Notes under the pieces: model-generated
The model's input: the letters and a program-made list of their open reading frames with translations, nothing else
The model's database searches: none
Told to the model about the DNA's origin: nothing
Assembly (NCBI GenBank): GCA_913055655.1
Contig: CAJXKA010000002.1
Coordinates: forward strand, 310,001-374,000
Reading direction: 5' to 3'
Source: an uncultured Oceanospirillales bacterium
GTDB taxonomy: Bacteria; Pseudomonadota; Gammaproteobacteria; Xanthomonadales; SZUA-36
DNA: 64,000 bases
Shown here: positions 17,970-34,670 of the stretch, piece by piece
Layout: every line of letters starts with the position of its first letter
Position numbering within the stretch: position 1 is the first letter of the stretch
Position numbers and translations under genes: made by a program

Positions 17970-18614
17970 CTAGTCCTGGATGATTCGGTAGAGGACCAGG
18001 GGGTATTCCCAATCCACGAGGACGCCTTCGGCATTGCTGGTGATGAGGTCCAGGTGTTTGGGGGCCAGGGGGCCGAGGCGGACGTTGTCGCCGTCGAGTT
18101 CACCGGGCAGCGTGCCGTTGGTGACCAGCGGGGCCAGGCGTTCGGCGCTGGGGGCCCAGGCGACCAGGCGGTCGCCTTCCAGGCGGAAGCGGCCCCAGTA
18201 GTAGTGATCGTGACGCTCGCCGCTGGCGTCTTCGCCGTCGGATTCGGCCGCGTCCAGGTCGGGGGCGGTGCCTTCGCTGGCCTGGAAATCAGCCACTTTC
18301 ACGTTCCAGAACCGCCATGGCTGGCCGGCGCTGCCTTCGGCGGGTGTGTAGGCGCGCAGTAGCAGGCCCAGGGATTTCTGGATACCGTCCTCGGTCCACT
18401 GGGCGCGGTAGCGGCCGGCGGCGACGTCGACGGACTCGAACGTGATGGTCACGTTGTCGCCGTGCCAGGCGCCGGCCAGGTCTTCGGTGGCCAGGTGCAC
18501 GGGCTGGTCGCCCACGGGGGCTTCTGCGGTGATGTAGGCGCAGCCGTGCGTGAACGCGGCGGTCGTGAGCAGCAGCGCGAGTTTCGCGAAGCGCTTGATC
18601 GCGTTGGGCTTCAT
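17970..18614 (-). CDS. Putative lipoprotein of unknown function between parE and parC
   Basis: The 214-residue protein begins MKPNAIKRFAKLALLLTTAAFTHGC, an export signal with a possible, though atypical, lipobox (THGC). The remainder is soluble, beta-rich and acidic (LAGAWHGDNVTITFESVDVAAGRYRAQW, DHYYWGRFRLEGDRLVAWAPS); I do not recognise the family. The chosen ATG has AGGA eight bases upstream. An ATG at 18638, overlapping the parE stop (ATGA), would add eight residues and suggests coupling to parE. The stop abuts heptamer array D. Confidence 0.65.
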   Translation of the reverse strand: MKPNAIKRFAKLALLLTTAAFTHGCAYITAEAPVGDQPVHLATEDLAGAWHGDNVTITFESVDVAAGRYRAQWTEDGIQKSLGLLLRAYTPAEGSAGQPWRFWNVKVADFQASEGTAPDLDAAESDGEDASGERHDHYYWGRFRLEGDRLVAWAPSAERLAPLVTNGTLPGELDGDNVRLGPLAPKHLDLITSNAEGVLVDWEYPLVLYRIIQD

Positions 18615-18634
18615 GTTGGGATTCCTGTTGGGCC

Positions 18635-20640
<2,006 letters not shown>

Positions 20641-20761
20641 TTCCGAGTCGTCCTTCCAAGACGTACACATCCTGATTACAGCGCTATGAGTAAATTTGCA
20701 GTAGCAGCAGGCAGGAGTGATCGCACAGGGTTTTGTTTAAGGTCACGCCAGGAGAACGTTA

Positions 20762-21406
20762 ATGCCTAGACGAGCTCGATTCTGCCCATCTGGATTACCC
20801 GTCCATGTTATCCAGCGGGGGAACAACCGCCAGGCGATCTTCGCATCTGAAACGGACTTCGCCGCGTTTGCCAATTGGTTGGCGGAAGGTGCTGCCCGCT
20901 TCGGTGTGGCTGTGCATGGCTGGGTTTTCATGACCAATCATGTCCATCTGTTGGTTACACCGTCTCAGGACGACAGTGTTTCTCGACTGATGCAGCTGCT
21001 GGGTCGACTGTATGTCCGCTATTTCAACAACGCGTACAGTCGTAGCGGCGCGTTGTTCGAAGGCAGGTTCAGGGCAAGTGTCGTGCAGGAGAATAGGTAT
21101 TTCCTGACTTGCCTGCGGTACATCGAGTTAAACCCGGTCAGGGCGGGCATGGTGGCCGCTCCGGGTGATTATCACTGGTCCAGTTATAACGCTCATGCGC
21201 TAGGTGTCAGGGCACGCATGTGGACGCCCCATGCGCTTTACCTGAACCTGGGGAAGAAGCAAGGGCAACGACAGCAGGCATGGCGTGCGCTGGTTGATGA
21301 AGGGCTGGACATCGAGACGCTCGTGAGGGTTCGTCAGTGTGCCAACGCGGGCCTGATTCTGGGGTCGGAAAAATTCAGGGAACAGGTCAGCGGAATTCGG
21401 TCCTGA
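20762..21406 (+). CDS. REP-associated tyrosine transposase (RAYT, TnpA_REP)
   Basis: The 214-residue Y1/HUH protein begins MPRRARFCPSGLPVHVIQRGNNRQ, has the metal-binding H-x-H in NHVHLLV (His60, His62) and candidate catalytic tyrosines in YVRYFN (Tyr84/Tyr87). The usual tail motifs FEGRFRAS and CLRYIELNPVRAGMV, with YHWSS, follow. RAYTs are single-copy, non-IS transposases that process REP palindromes. GGAGAACGTTAATG supplies the start. The flanking inverted REPs are the likely substrates. Its base composition is visibly lower in GC than that of its neighbours, consistent with acquisition. Confidence 0.88.
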   Translation: MPRRARFCPSGLPVHVIQRGNNRQAIFASETDFAAFANWLAEGAARFGVAVHGWVFMTNHVHLLVTPSQDDSVSRLMQLLGRLYVRYFNNAYSRSGALFEGRFRASVVQENRYFLTCLRYIELNPVRAGMVAAPGDYHWSSYNAHALGVRARMWTPHALYLNLGKKQGQRQQAWRALVDEGLDIETLVRVRQCANAGLILGSEKFREQVSGIRS

Positions 21407-21430
21407 ACGGTCAAAGGTATTGACCCAGGT

Positions 21431-21466
21431 TCGACTCAGAGTTGACTCTGACCCTACTCCGACCCC
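21431..21466 (-). repeat. REP element, right copy; encodes the end of the neighbouring barrel protein
   Basis: It is the inverted counterpart of 20605-20640. The minus-strand outer-membrane protein gene stops within it (TAG at 21456-21454). Confidence 0.85.
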
Positions 21467-21996
21467 TTCGCTCCGAAGGTGAAGCCGGCGGTGATCATGC
21501 CGGCGGCCAGGCCCAGTTGCTGGTACTCGGCGAAGACGCGCTTGTAGCGGTAGCCGAGCGTGGGCACGATGGCCGGCGCCACGCCCAGGCTGTTGAGCGG
21601 GATCTTGTCCTCGTATTCGTCCTTGTAGCCGTGCAGCAGGCCCGCTGTGACGCGCCAGTAGAAATGGTCCGGTTTGCCCAGCTCCCAGGCTTTGCCGACG
21701 TAGAGGTATTGCGAGTCCTGGCCGAACGAGTTATCGAACCAGGCAAAACCGGCATGCCAGCCGTCGGCATTCCACGCCTCGAAATTGATCAGTCCCTGCG
21801 TGTTGTCGTGTTCCGGGTCGGGGTCGAAATGTTTGGTGTAGAGCGACGTCTGGAAGCGCCAGTGGTCGACGGACCAGTCGACCGGCGGGAACCATTCGTC
21901 CGCCACGACAGGTGTTACGGTAAATGCGAGGATGCAGGCAATCATCGTCCTGCGAATCGCACTCACGGTGCGGGATACGAGTCGGGTTGTCGGCAT
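21454..21996 (-). CDS. Small outer-membrane beta-barrel protein of unknown function
   Basis: From ATG 21996 the product is 180 residues with a signal peptide (MIACILAFTVTPVVADE). An alternating-strand barrel follows: WSVDHWRFQTSLYTKHFDP, GWHAGFAWFDNSFGQDSQYLYVGKAW, YWRVTAGLLHGYKDEYEDKIPLN, APAIVPTLGYRYKRV. Database entries of this family are often called sn-glycerol-3-phosphate transporter without strong evidence, so I leave the function open. The barrel's natural terminal Phe (TAGFTF) is followed by GAKGSE, encoded by the adjoining REP. A longer upstream frame is unlikely to be translated. It is divergent from the copper ATPase gene. Confidence 0.65.
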   Translation of the reverse strand: MPTTRLVSRTVSAIRRTMIACILAFTVTPVVADEWFPPVDWSVDHWRFQTSLYTKHFDPDPEHDNTQGLINFEAWNADGWHAGFAWFDNSFGQDSQYLYVGKAWELGKPDHFYWRVTAGLLHGYKDEYEDKIPLNSLGVAPAIVPTLGYRYKRVFAEYQQLGLAAGMITAGFTFGAKGSE

Positions 21997-22107
21997 CGGG
22001 AATCGCTGTCGTGAAGTCGGGCGCGCAAACGGCCATCGCAAAAAATGCGCATTGTACCGGCAACGGCGTACCCTTGCGCGACAGAATCCGGAACCGGAGG
22101 TTTGAAG

Positions 22108-24324
<2,217 letters not shown>

Positions 24325-24391
24325 GGGGTCCCGGGTGTCAGAATCATCATCGAAGTGCCGCCCCGCTCTCGCGTCACCCTGCCCCGGGCCC

Positions 24392-26918
<2,527 letters not shown>

Positions 26919-26959
26919 CGCCGGGCGCCGTGACTGCTCGACAGAATTCAACGTATTGA

Positions 26960-28288
<1,329 letters not shown>

Positions 28289-28294
28289 CGCGCG

Positions 28295-28609
28295 ATGCGC
28301 GTCCTCATCGTCGTCCTGCTGCTGGTGCTTGCCCTGCTGCAGTTCAAGCTGTGGTTCGGTGAGGGCGGTTATCGCGATATCGCCAGCCTGCAGGCGCGCG
28401 TCGAGGCGCAGACGGCCGAGAACGAAATGCTGGGCGCCCGCAACGAGGAGCTCCGGGCCGAGGTCGACGACCTGCGCGAGCGCCTGGAGGCGATCGAGGA
28501 ACGGGCCCGTAGCGAGCTGGGCCTGATCCGGGACGGCGAAACCTTCTACCAGGTGGTGCCGGAGGGCGAAAGCGCTCCGCCGGCGCTGGACGAGGATGGC
28601 GGCGCCTGA
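28295..28609 (+). CDS. ftsB: Cell division protein FtsB
   Basis: This 104-residue bitopic protein has a short cytoplasmic head and one membrane segment (VLIVVLLLVLALLQFKLWF). A periplasmic coiled coil follows (SLQARVEAQTAENEMLGARNEELRAEVDDLRERLEAIEERAR), and it ends with the conserved ARSELGLIRDGETFYQVV. It joins FtsL and FtsQ in the divisome. The position between eno and ispD is the standard one. A strong ribosome-binding site is not obvious, suggesting coupling to eno. Confidence 0.92.
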   Translation: MRVLIVVLLLVLALLQFKLWFGEGGYRDIASLQARVEAQTAENEMLGARNEELRAEVDDLRERLEAIEERARSELGLIRDGETFYQVVPEGESAPPALDEDGGA

Positions 28610-28619
28610 GGAATCACCT

Positions 28620-29330
28620 TTGAACGCTGACGGCACAACCCCGAGAATTCATGCGCTGGTGCCCGCCGCCGGCGCCGGTTCGCGTTTTGGCGCCGAGGTG
28701 CCGAAGCAGTACCTGGACGTGGGCGGCCGCGCGGTTATCGAGCACGCGGTGGGCGTGCTGGCCTCGCACCCCGCAGTGGCCGGCGTGACGGTCACGCTGG
28801 CACCCGATGATGATCGCTTTGGTGAGCTGGCGCTGGGCGCCGACCCGACCATCGGCGTGGTGGCCGGCGGTGACACCCGCGCGGCCTCGGTGCTGAATGG
28901 CCTGGCCTACATCCGCGAGCAGCACGATGCCGAGTGGGTGCTGGTGCATGACGCGGCGCGTCCGTGCCTGGACCATGCCGCCATCGACCGCCTGCTCGAG
29001 GCCGGCCTGGCCTCGCCCGATGGCGCGCTGCTGGCCATGCCGGTGCGCGACACCCTGAAACGCGCCGACGCGGATGATCGCGTCGAGGCGACCGTCGACC
29101 GGGATACGCTCTGGGCCGCGCAGACGCCGCAGCTTTTTCCCGTCCAGGCCCTGCTGGACGCGCTCCGCGCCCAGGTCGAGGCGGGTGAAACGCCCACCGA
29201 CGAGGCCCAGGCCATGGAACGCGCCGGCGCCCGGCCGAAGCTGGTCATGGGCTCGGGCATGAACCTGAAAGTCACCTGGCCCGAGGACCTGGTCGTGGTC
29301 CGCGCCTGGCTGGACGAAGGCAGCGGATGA
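28620..29330 (+). CDS. ispD: 2-C-methyl-D-erythritol 4-phosphate cytidylyltransferase
   Basis: The protein carries the IspD signature [26 protein letters not shown] near its start, then [18 protein letters not shown] and [10 protein letters not shown]. It adds CMP to MEP in the non-mevalonate isoprenoid pathway. I prefer the TTG at 28620 (TGAGGA, seven bases upstream, no overlap with ftsB; 236 residues). An in-frame ATG at 28596 would add eight residues and overlap ftsB by 14 bases. It overlaps ispF by ATGA. Confidence 0.93.
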   Translation: MNADGTTPRIHALVPAAGAGSRFGAEVPKQYLDVGGRAVIEHAVGVLASHPAVAGVTVTLAPDDDRFGELALGADPTIGVVAGGDTRAASVLNGLAYIREQHDAEWVLVHDAARPCLDHAAIDRLLEAGLASPDGALLAMPVRDTLKRADADDRVEATVDRDTLWAAQTPQLFPVQALLDALRAQVEAGETPTDEAQAMERAGARPKLVMGSGMNLKVTWPEDLVVVRAWLDEGSG

Positions 29331-29806
29331 GTTTTCGCATCGGCCAGGGCCTGGACGTGCACGCGTTCTGCGACGGCGACCACGTGATGCTGGGCGGCGT
29401 CCGCGTCGCCCACGATCGTGGACTGGCCGCGCATTCCGATGGTGACGTGGTGCTGCACGCCCTTTGCGACGCGGTGCTGGGCGCCCTGGCGCTGGGCGAC
29501 ATCGGCCGTCATTTTCCGCCCGGCGATGACCGCTGGGCCGACGCCGACAGCCGCGCGTTGCTGCGCGCCGTCAATGCCATGGCCGCGGAGCGGGGCTGGC
29601 GCGCCGTCAACACGGACGTCACGGTGGTCTGCGAAGCGCCGCGCGTGGGGCCGCACGTGGCCGCCATGTGCGCCAATATCGCGGCGGACCTTGGCCTGGA
29701 CACCGGCGCGGTGTCGGTGAAGGCGACCACCACGGAAACACTCGGGTTCTGCGGCCGCGGCGAGGGCATTGCCGCCACGGCCGTGGTCCTGCTGGAGTCA
29801 GCATGA
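29327..29806 (+). CDS. ispF: 2-C-methyl-D-erythritol 2,4-cyclodiphosphate synthase
   Basis: The 159-residue enzyme shows [11 protein letters not shown] (metal ligands Asp and His), [30 protein letters not shown] and the C-terminal [19 protein letters not shown]. It follows ispD in the MEP pathway and overlaps both neighbours by ATGA, forming a tightly packed ftsB-ispD-ispF unit. Confidence 0.96.
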   Translation: MSFRIGQGLDVHAFCDGDHVMLGGVRVAHDRGLAAHSDGDVVLHALCDAVLGALALGDIGRHFPPGDDRWADADSRALLRAVNAMAAERGWRAVNTDVTVVCEAPRVGPHVAAMCANIAADLGLDTGAVSVKATTTETLGFCGRGEGIAATAVVLLESA

Positions 29807-30291
29807 GCCTGTACCGCCTGAAAGGCACCGCCGGCGCGGTGATCAATCGCAATTTCGACCTTGAGCGCCCGGTCCGGATCGGCGCCGATGGCAGCATTCC
29901 ACCCAGCGGCAATGCAGCTGCGGAGGTGGTGTTCGCCGACGGCCGGATCACGCTGGTCCGCCAGGGTGATACCCCGGTGCAGGTGAACGGCGAGGCCGTG
30001 GACACCGCGCAGCTGGTGGGCGGTGACGAGATTCGCGTGGCCGGCTGTCGTTTCATGGTGCAGGCGCCGGGATTGCGCCCGGAGCGCATTCTGACCGAGG
30101 ACGCCGTGCGCCCGCGCCGCTCGCCATGGCCTTGGGTCATCGCGCTGGCGCTGGTCATCGCGGCCCTCGCGGTCGCCGGCTGGCGACTGGGCTGGTTCGA
30201 CAAGTGGATTGACGCGCCAACGCCGGCACCCGCGGTCGATAAGCAGGATTCGCCATCCGGCGGAGATGCCGCGGACCCGCCGCAGACCTGA
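29803..30291 (+). CDS. FHA-like domain protein with a C-terminal membrane anchor
   Basis: The 162-residue product has a beta-rich N-terminal part ([53 protein letters not shown]) that looks like an FHA fold. The canonical GR...SxxH phosphothreonine-binding residues are not clear. A single membrane segment ([19 protein letters not shown]) lies near residues 105-123, followed by a short Pro-rich tail. It starts inside the ispF stop codon. The FHA assignment is tentative and the function unknown. Confidence 0.6.
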   Translation: MSLYRLKGTAGAVINRNFDLERPVRIGADGSIPPSGNAAAEVVFADGRITLVRQGDTPVQVNGEAVDTAQLVGGDEIRVAGCRFMVQAPGLRPERILTEDAVRPRRSPWPWVIALALVIAALAVAGWRLGWFDKWIDAPTPAPAVDKQDSPSGGDAADPPQT

Positions 30292-30360
30292 CGCCGGACG
30301 CCTATACTGGGGTCATCGGCCTGTCACGGCCGTCCAAACGACCTGCAGCGAGGTGCCCGC

Positions 30361-31230
30361 ATGAAAGTATTCCAATCGCCTGTTGGCCTTTCGGCCGTCC
30401 TGTTGAGCCTGTCGCTGGGCCTGGCCCCCGGCGTCGCGACTTTCGCCGGTGAAGCCAAGCTGGCCGGCGTGCTCGCCAGCCAGCCCGACGATGTGAAAGC
30501 GCGTTACCGGTACCGGCACCCGGCCGAAACGCTCGGGTTTTTCGGCATCGAGCCCGGCATGACCGTCGTCGAAGTCCTGCCCGGCGGCGGCTGGTACAGC
30601 CAGATCATCATCCCGTACCTGGGCGCGAAAGGTGAGTTGATCGGCGCCAATTACGCCCACGACATGTGGCCGCTGTTCGGGTTCTTCGGCGAGGATTTCA
30701 TCGCGCAGATGGGGACCTGGGTGGAAGACTGGCCGAAGGAGGCCTCGACGTGGGCGCCCGGCGCCGCCACGGTGTCGGCGTTCGAGTTCGGTGAAATGCC
30801 CGAAGACATGGCCGGCACGGCCGATGCCATGCTGTTCATCCGTGCATTGCATAACCTGCGGCGTTTCGAGAGCGAAGGCGGTTACCTGGGTACGGCACTC
30901 GCGGATGCCTTGGCGGTGCTCCGGCCGGGCGGAATCGTCGGCGTGGTGCAGCACGAAGCGCGCCCGGAGATGTCCGACGAGTTCGCTTCGGGCGCCAACG
31001 GCTACCTGAAAAAGGCCTTCGTCATCGAGGCGTTCGAGCAGGCCGGGTTTGAATTTGTCGCCGAGTCCGACATCAACCAGAACCCGAAAGACCAGCCTTC
31101 CGAGACCGACATCGTCTGGCGCCTGCCGCCGTCGCTGAACGGTGCGGAGGAAAACCCGGAAAAGCAGAAAGCGATGGAAAAGATCGGCGAGTCCAATCGC
31201 ATGACCCTGAAGTTCCGCAAGCCGGAATAG
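30361..31230 (+). CDS. Exported SAM-methyltransferase-fold protein
   Basis: The 289-residue protein starts with a signal peptide (LSAVLLSLSLGLAPGVATFAGEAK). A class I methyltransferase-like core follows: PAETLGFFGIEPGMTVVEVLPGGGWYSQIIIPYLG (motif I), DAMLFIRALHNL and LADALAVLRPGGIVGVVQHEARP (the conserved strand-4/5 region). Proteins of this kind are annotated as methyltransferases in several Proteobacteria, but the export signal is at odds with cytoplasmic S-adenosylmethionine. The ligand and reaction are unknown. GAGGTG precedes the ATG. Confidence 0.7.
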   Translation: MKVFQSPVGLSAVLLSLSLGLAPGVATFAGEAKLAGVLASQPDDVKARYRYRHPAETLGFFGIEPGMTVVEVLPGGGWYSQIIIPYLGAKGELIGANYAHDMWPLFGFFGEDFIAQMGTWVEDWPKEASTWAPGAATVSAFEFGEMPEDMAGTADAMLFIRALHNLRRFESEGGYLGTALADALAVLRPGGIVGVVQHEARPEMSDEFASGANGYLKKAFVIEAFEQAGFEFVAESDINQNPKDQPSETDIVWRLPPSLNGAEENPEKQKAMEKIGESNRMTLKFRKPE

Positions 31231-31291
31231 CCTTTCCTGCCGGGCTGACGCTTCCGGTTGGCGGCCGCCGCGTTCGTTACGGCCGGGTTCG

Positions 31292-31825
31292 CTACGGCCG
31301 GGTTCGCCCGGTCGGGCGGGCCTGGTCGTCGATGATGTCGTAATGCCGCAGCCACCGGCGGGCGTCGTCGGCGTCCTGCGTGAACCAGGCCCGGGCCGAA
31401 CCCAGCCGGAAGCTGTAGCCCCAGGCGTCCATGTCGGCGAACATGCGTTCGCGGCCCAAGCCGGGAAGTTGATCGGCGAGCAGGATCTGCAGGTAACAGA
31501 CGGCGTTCTCCTCGTCGTAATCACCGCCCGCGTCGGTGTCCAGGCCGTCGCGGCGCCGACCGTCCATGCAGATGTAGTGGCAGCCCTCGTGCAGCACCGA
31601 GTGCACCGGCGTGTCGGTGCGTGCCAGCAGGCGATCGCCGACCAGTCCGGCCTCCTCGTCACCCCAGAAACTGCCGGGGATGGCGGCGCCGTCATCCACC
31701 CGTTCAAGCGTCATGCCGTAGCGCGCCAGCAGGGCCGACAGCGCGTCCTGGTCGGCATCAGCCAGTCGCAGTATCGGCACGTCGGTGCCGGCGCCGGGTT
31801 CGAAAGCGTCAGTTGTCGGGCTCAT
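31292..31825 (-). CDS. Conserved hypothetical protein with an HExxH motif
   Basis: This 177-residue protein has no signal peptide or membrane segment. Its centre reads HSVLHEGCHYICMDGRRR, where HEGCH matches the zinc-peptidase HExxH pattern, followed by an acidic DTDAGGDYDEENAVCYLQI in which a third ligand could lie. I do not recognise the family. The C-terminus (RPTGRTRP) runs into short direct repeats at 31280-31320 (GGCCGGGTTCG twice). It is divergent from the sensor kinase gene at 31912. Confidence 0.6.
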   Translation of the reverse strand: MSPTTDAFEPGAGTDVPILRLADADQDALSALLARYGMTLERVDDGAAIPGSFWGDEEAGLVGDRLLARTDTPVHSVLHEGCHYICMDGRRRDGLDTDAGGDYDEENAVCYLQILLADQLPGLGRERMFADMDAWGYSFRLGSARAWFTQDADDARRWLRHYDIIDDQARPTGRTRP

Positions 31826-31911
31826 GGACGGGCAGCGGGTGGTGGACAGGCTCGGGGACTGGGCTATTATGCGCGGTGAACCCGCGCGCGCAAGGTCGTC
31901 ACCGCCGCTCC

Positions 31912-33075
31912 ATGTCGTTTTTCAAACGCGAACACCGCCCCATCGAACTGCTCCGCTACGCCGGGCTGTTCATCTGGTTCTGCGCCGGCATGCCGCTGCT
32001 GATGCCCGGCATGCTGTACGAGGAACCGATCTCGACCGAACGATACGTGACCTGGCTGGTGATCTACCTGGCCTTCGGTGCGGTGTACTGGCATTACCTG
32101 CGGCAGCTTTCCGGGCGACCCACGCTATTCGTGCGACTGTTTTACCTGTCCGCCATGACGGCATTGGCGCTGGGCACCAGCTGGGTCAGCGTGACGTCCA
32201 TCGGCGGGGTCATCCTGCTGGTGGTGGCCGGCATCCTGCCCTGGATGCTGCCCCCCATCCCGGCCGCGGCATGGCTGGTGGGGCAGAACCTGGTGCTGGC
32301 CGGGCTGATCGCGCGGATGCCGGGCCTGGCGCCGGCGGATGCCGCGGTGGAAGCCGCGCTGTTCCTGGCCGTCTCGCTGTTTATCTTCATGGGCTCCGTC
32401 GCCTCCGTCCGCCAGGGCGAGGCGCGCGACGAGTTGCGCAAACTCAACTACGAACTGATGGCCACCCAGGCGCTGCTGGCGCAGAACACCCGCATCGCCG
32501 AACGTGTGCGCATCGCCCGCGACCTGCACGACCTGGTGGGCCACCACCTGACCGCGCTGACGCTGAACCTGGAGGTCGTGACCCACCTGGTGGAAGGCAA
32601 GGCGCTGGAACACGTGCAGCAGGCCCATTCCCTGGCCAAGTTGCTGCTGGCCGATGTACGCGAGGTGGTCAGTGACATGCGCCAGTCCGACCAGGTGGAC
32701 CTGGCCGACGCGCTGCACACGCTGGTGGAAGGCGTGCCGAAGCCGAAAATTCATCTTGATTTGCCGTCAGCGACGCTCAGGACGGACCCGCAGCGTGCCC
32801 AGGTGCTGTTGCGCTGCGCCCAGGAGATCATCTCCAACAGCGTCCGCCACGCCCGCGCCCGGAACCTGTGGATCCGCCTGTCGACCTCGCGTGACGGGCT
32901 GGCCCTGAGCGCCCGCGACGACGGCCGCGGCACCTCGCGGCTGGAGCGCGGCAACGGTTTGACCGGCATGTCCGAGCGCCTGCATGCCGTCGGCGGTAAA
33001 CTTGAAATCGAATCGGGGAAGGGCGCGGGCTTCACGCTCCACGCCTGGCTGCCCCAGGAGTCCATGGAGGTATAA
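31912..33075 (+). CDS. NarL/DesK-type sensor histidine kinase
   Basis: The 387-residue protein begins MSFFKREHRPIELLRYAG and has five to six membrane helices in its first 165 residues with no recognisable extracellular sensor. A short coiled coil leads to a HisKA_3 dimerisation helix with His206 in RIARDLHDLVGHHLTALTLN. A small HATPase domain (EIISNSVRHARA, DDGRG, NGLTGMSERLHAVGG) closes it. It should phosphorylate the response regulator encoded five bases downstream. The stimulus is unknown. The frame extends upstream, but this ATG gives the family-like start. Confidence 0.85.
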   Translation: MSFFKREHRPIELLRYAGLFIWFCAGMPLLMPGMLYEEPISTERYVTWLVIYLAFGAVYWHYLRQLSGRPTLFVRLFYLSAMTALALGTSWVSVTSIGGVILLVVAGILPWMLPPIPAAAWLVGQNLVLAGLIARMPGLAPADAAVEAALFLAVSLFIFMGSVASVRQGEARDELRKLNYELMATQALLAQNTRIAERVRIARDLHDLVGHHLTALTLNLEVVTHLVEGKALEHVQQAHSLAKLLLADVREVVSDMRQSDQVDLADALHTLVEGVPKPKIHLDLPSATLRTDPQRAQVLLRCAQEIISNSVRHARARNLWIRLSTSRDGLALSARDDGRGTSRLERGNGLTGMSERLHAVGGKLEIESGKGAGFTLHAWLPQESMEV

Positions 33076-33080
33076 CAGGA

Positions 33081-33722
33081 ATGATCAGGGTCATGTTGGT
33101 GGACGACCAGAACCTCGTCCGCAAGGGCGTTCGCAGCCTGCTGGAACTGTCCGAGGAAATCGAGGTGGTGGCCGAGGCGCCCGACGGCAAGGAGGCCATC
33201 CGGATGATCCCGGAGGTCGGCCCGGACGTGGTGCTGCTGGACATGCGCATGCCGGGGCTGTCCGGTGTCGACGTGCTGCGCACCCTCAACGATGAGAACA
33301 AGCTGCCCCCCACGATCATCCTCACCACGTTCGATGACGACGAGCTGGTGCTGGCCGGCATCCGCAACGGCGCCAAGGGCTTCCTGCTGAAAGACGTGGC
33401 CCTGGCCGAGCTGGTGGACGCCATCCGCACCGTCGCCGAGGGTGGCTCCATCGTGAAGCCGGCCGTCACCGAGCGGCTGCTGAAAGGCCTGGAGAACATG
33501 CAGACCGATTTTTCCGCCCTGGACCGTCCCGACCCGCTCACCGACCGCGAGACCGAGATCCTGCGCCTGATGGCCGGCGGCTACTCCAACAAGGAAATCG
33601 CCGGCTCGCTGGGTGTCGCCGAGGGCACCGTGAAAAACCACGTCTCGAACATCCTGTCCAAGCTGGGCGTGCGGGACCGGACGCGGGCCGTCCTCAAGGC
33701 GTTCGAACTGGGGATCGTTTGA
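33081..33722 (+). CDS. NarL/FixJ-family response regulator
   Basis: The 213-residue protein combines a receiver domain (MIRVMLVDDQNLVRKG, phospho-acceptor Asp54 in VVLLDMRMPG, Lys in GFLLKD) with a LuxR-type HTH (PLTDRETEILRLMAGGYSNKEIAGSLGVAEGTVKNHVSNILSKLGVRDRTRA). It is paired with the kinase just upstream, with AGGA before its ATG. Target genes are unknown. Confidence 0.9.
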   Translation: MIRVMLVDDQNLVRKGVRSLLELSEEIEVVAEAPDGKEAIRMIPEVGPDVVLLDMRMPGLSGVDVLRTLNDENKLPPTIILTTFDDDELVLAGIRNGAKGFLLKDVALAELVDAIRTVAEGGSIVKPAVTERLLKGLENMQTDFSALDRPDPLTDRETEILRLMAGGYSNKEIAGSLGVAEGTVKNHVSNILSKLGVRDRTRAVLKAFELGIV

Positions 33723-33818
33723 TCCGGGCTGGGGGCTTTTTTACCGCAAATTTCGCAGATTACGCAAAGGGCGCAAAGGTTGTTGACGTGGGTGGTCGTG
33801 GGCTGGAGCCTCGTCGCG

Positions 33819-34226
33819 TCACGGGACCGCGGCCTGGCGTTTAGCGCGTAGTTCGCGCGCGCGGTCGATACCGGGGATCTCGAAATCTGCCGGCCGGGTG
33901 CCGCTGAAGTCGGAAAAGTGGTGTCCACACTGTTCCATGATCGTTTGGGTCGACAGGTGCCAGGTGACTTCGGCCGCGCAGGCGGCGTACCGGGTATTGG
34001 CCAGTTCGGACATTGAATATGCCTTTAGGCTGGCGATCGCGGCCTCGTCTTCACCCGCCTCGATGGCGGCCTGGACGTTGGCGAAATAGCTCGGGTTGGC
34101 ACTGATTGCATCCAGTGCGTAATGCATGCGGCTAACAGAGTTGACCGAGTAGACAGCCCCCACCAGCATCACCCCAGCACCAACCACTAACCCACCTAGA
34201 AACCCCTTCGTAACTGCTTTCACCAT
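33819..34226 (-). CDS. Hypothetical membrane-anchored protein
   Basis: The 135-residue protein has a glycine-rich N-terminal membrane segment (GFLGGLVVGAGVMLVGAVYSV) and a soluble domain with two cysteines (TRYAACAAEVTWHL, TIMEQCGHHFSDFSG) that could form a disulphide. I do not recognise the family. It is convergent with the response regulator gene, and a palindromic element begins 18 bases upstream of its ATG. Confidence 0.55.
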   Translation of the reverse strand: MVKAVTKGFLGGLVVGAGVMLVGAVYSVNSVSRMHYALDAISANPSYFANVQAAIEAGEDEAAIASLKAYSMSELANTRYAACAAEVTWHLSTQTIMEQCGHHFSDFSGTRPADFEIPGIDRARELRAKRQAAVP

Positions 34227-34243
34227 GCGTCTCCGTTCCGATG

Positions 34244-34359
34244 ACCGGCGTGGCCTGTATGGGTCATCACCGGGCTATCGGCGCCATGGATGGCGCCGAT
34301 AAGCGTACAAGGATGTATCCACAGCGTGCCCGGTGATGACCCATACAGGCCGCGCCGGT
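34244..34359 (-). repeat. Nested palindromic element, copy 3
   Basis: Outer arms 34244-34275 and 34328-34359 pair over 32 nt with one mismatch. Inside is a perfect 10-bp stem with loop TGGA (34277-34300). The reverse complement of the inner region (GGATACATCCTTGTACGCT, then ATCGGCGCCATCCATGG) closely matches the interior of copy 4 at 47468-47571, but the arms are unrelated. Confidence 0.85.
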
Positions 34360-34371
34360 CACGCGACACGG

Positions 34372-34611
34372 CTACGAAGCGCGACGGAGCTCGTCAATCC
34401 GGGACTTGAGGTCGTCCTTGCGGTCCGTGACGATGCGCTCGAGCACTTCCACGCGGGCGCGCAGGTCGCCGTCCAGGCGGTCGAGCTTGCTGGAGATTTC
34501 ATCCAGCTTTTCGTCGGCGGCGGCGTCGTGCTTGGAGTCACGGCGCGAACGAATGGCTTCGCCGATGGTGCAGATGAATACGATGGCGACGATGGCTGTC
34601 CAGAAACTCAT
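34372..34611 (-). CDS. Small PspB-like membrane protein, paralogue 1
   Basis: This 79-residue protein has an N-terminal membrane helix (MSFWTAIVAIVFICTIGEAI) and a cytoplasmic coiled coil (KLDEISSKLDRLDGDLRARVEVLERIVTD), the size and layout of PspB. The RVEVLERIVTD segment is shared with the neighbouring paralogue at 34706-34945. GGAGGG precedes the ATG by eight bases. No pspA, pspC or pspF gene is nearby, so a phage-shock role is only a suggestion. Confidence 0.6.
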   Translation of the reverse strand: MSFWTAIVAIVFICTIGEAIRSRRDSKHDAAADEKLDEISSKLDRLDGDLRARVEVLERIVTDRKDDLKSRIDELRRAS

Positions 34612-34670
34612 GGGTCATTCCCTCCACTGATCATGCCCTTAAAGGATGGGGCTGCGTGTGGCTGCACGAA

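Noticed and set aside
29803..30110. Functional phosphothreonine-binding FHA domain
   Set aside because: The fold pattern is plausible, but the conserved Arg and SxxH residues of active FHA domains are not clearly present, so I kept FHA-like only.
33741..33780. CGCAAATTTCGCAGATTACGCAAAGGGCGCAAAGG as a tandem repeat
   Set aside because: The words are related (CGCAAA, CGCAGA) but spacing is irregular and only one occurrence was seen in the window, so I could not support it as a repeat element.
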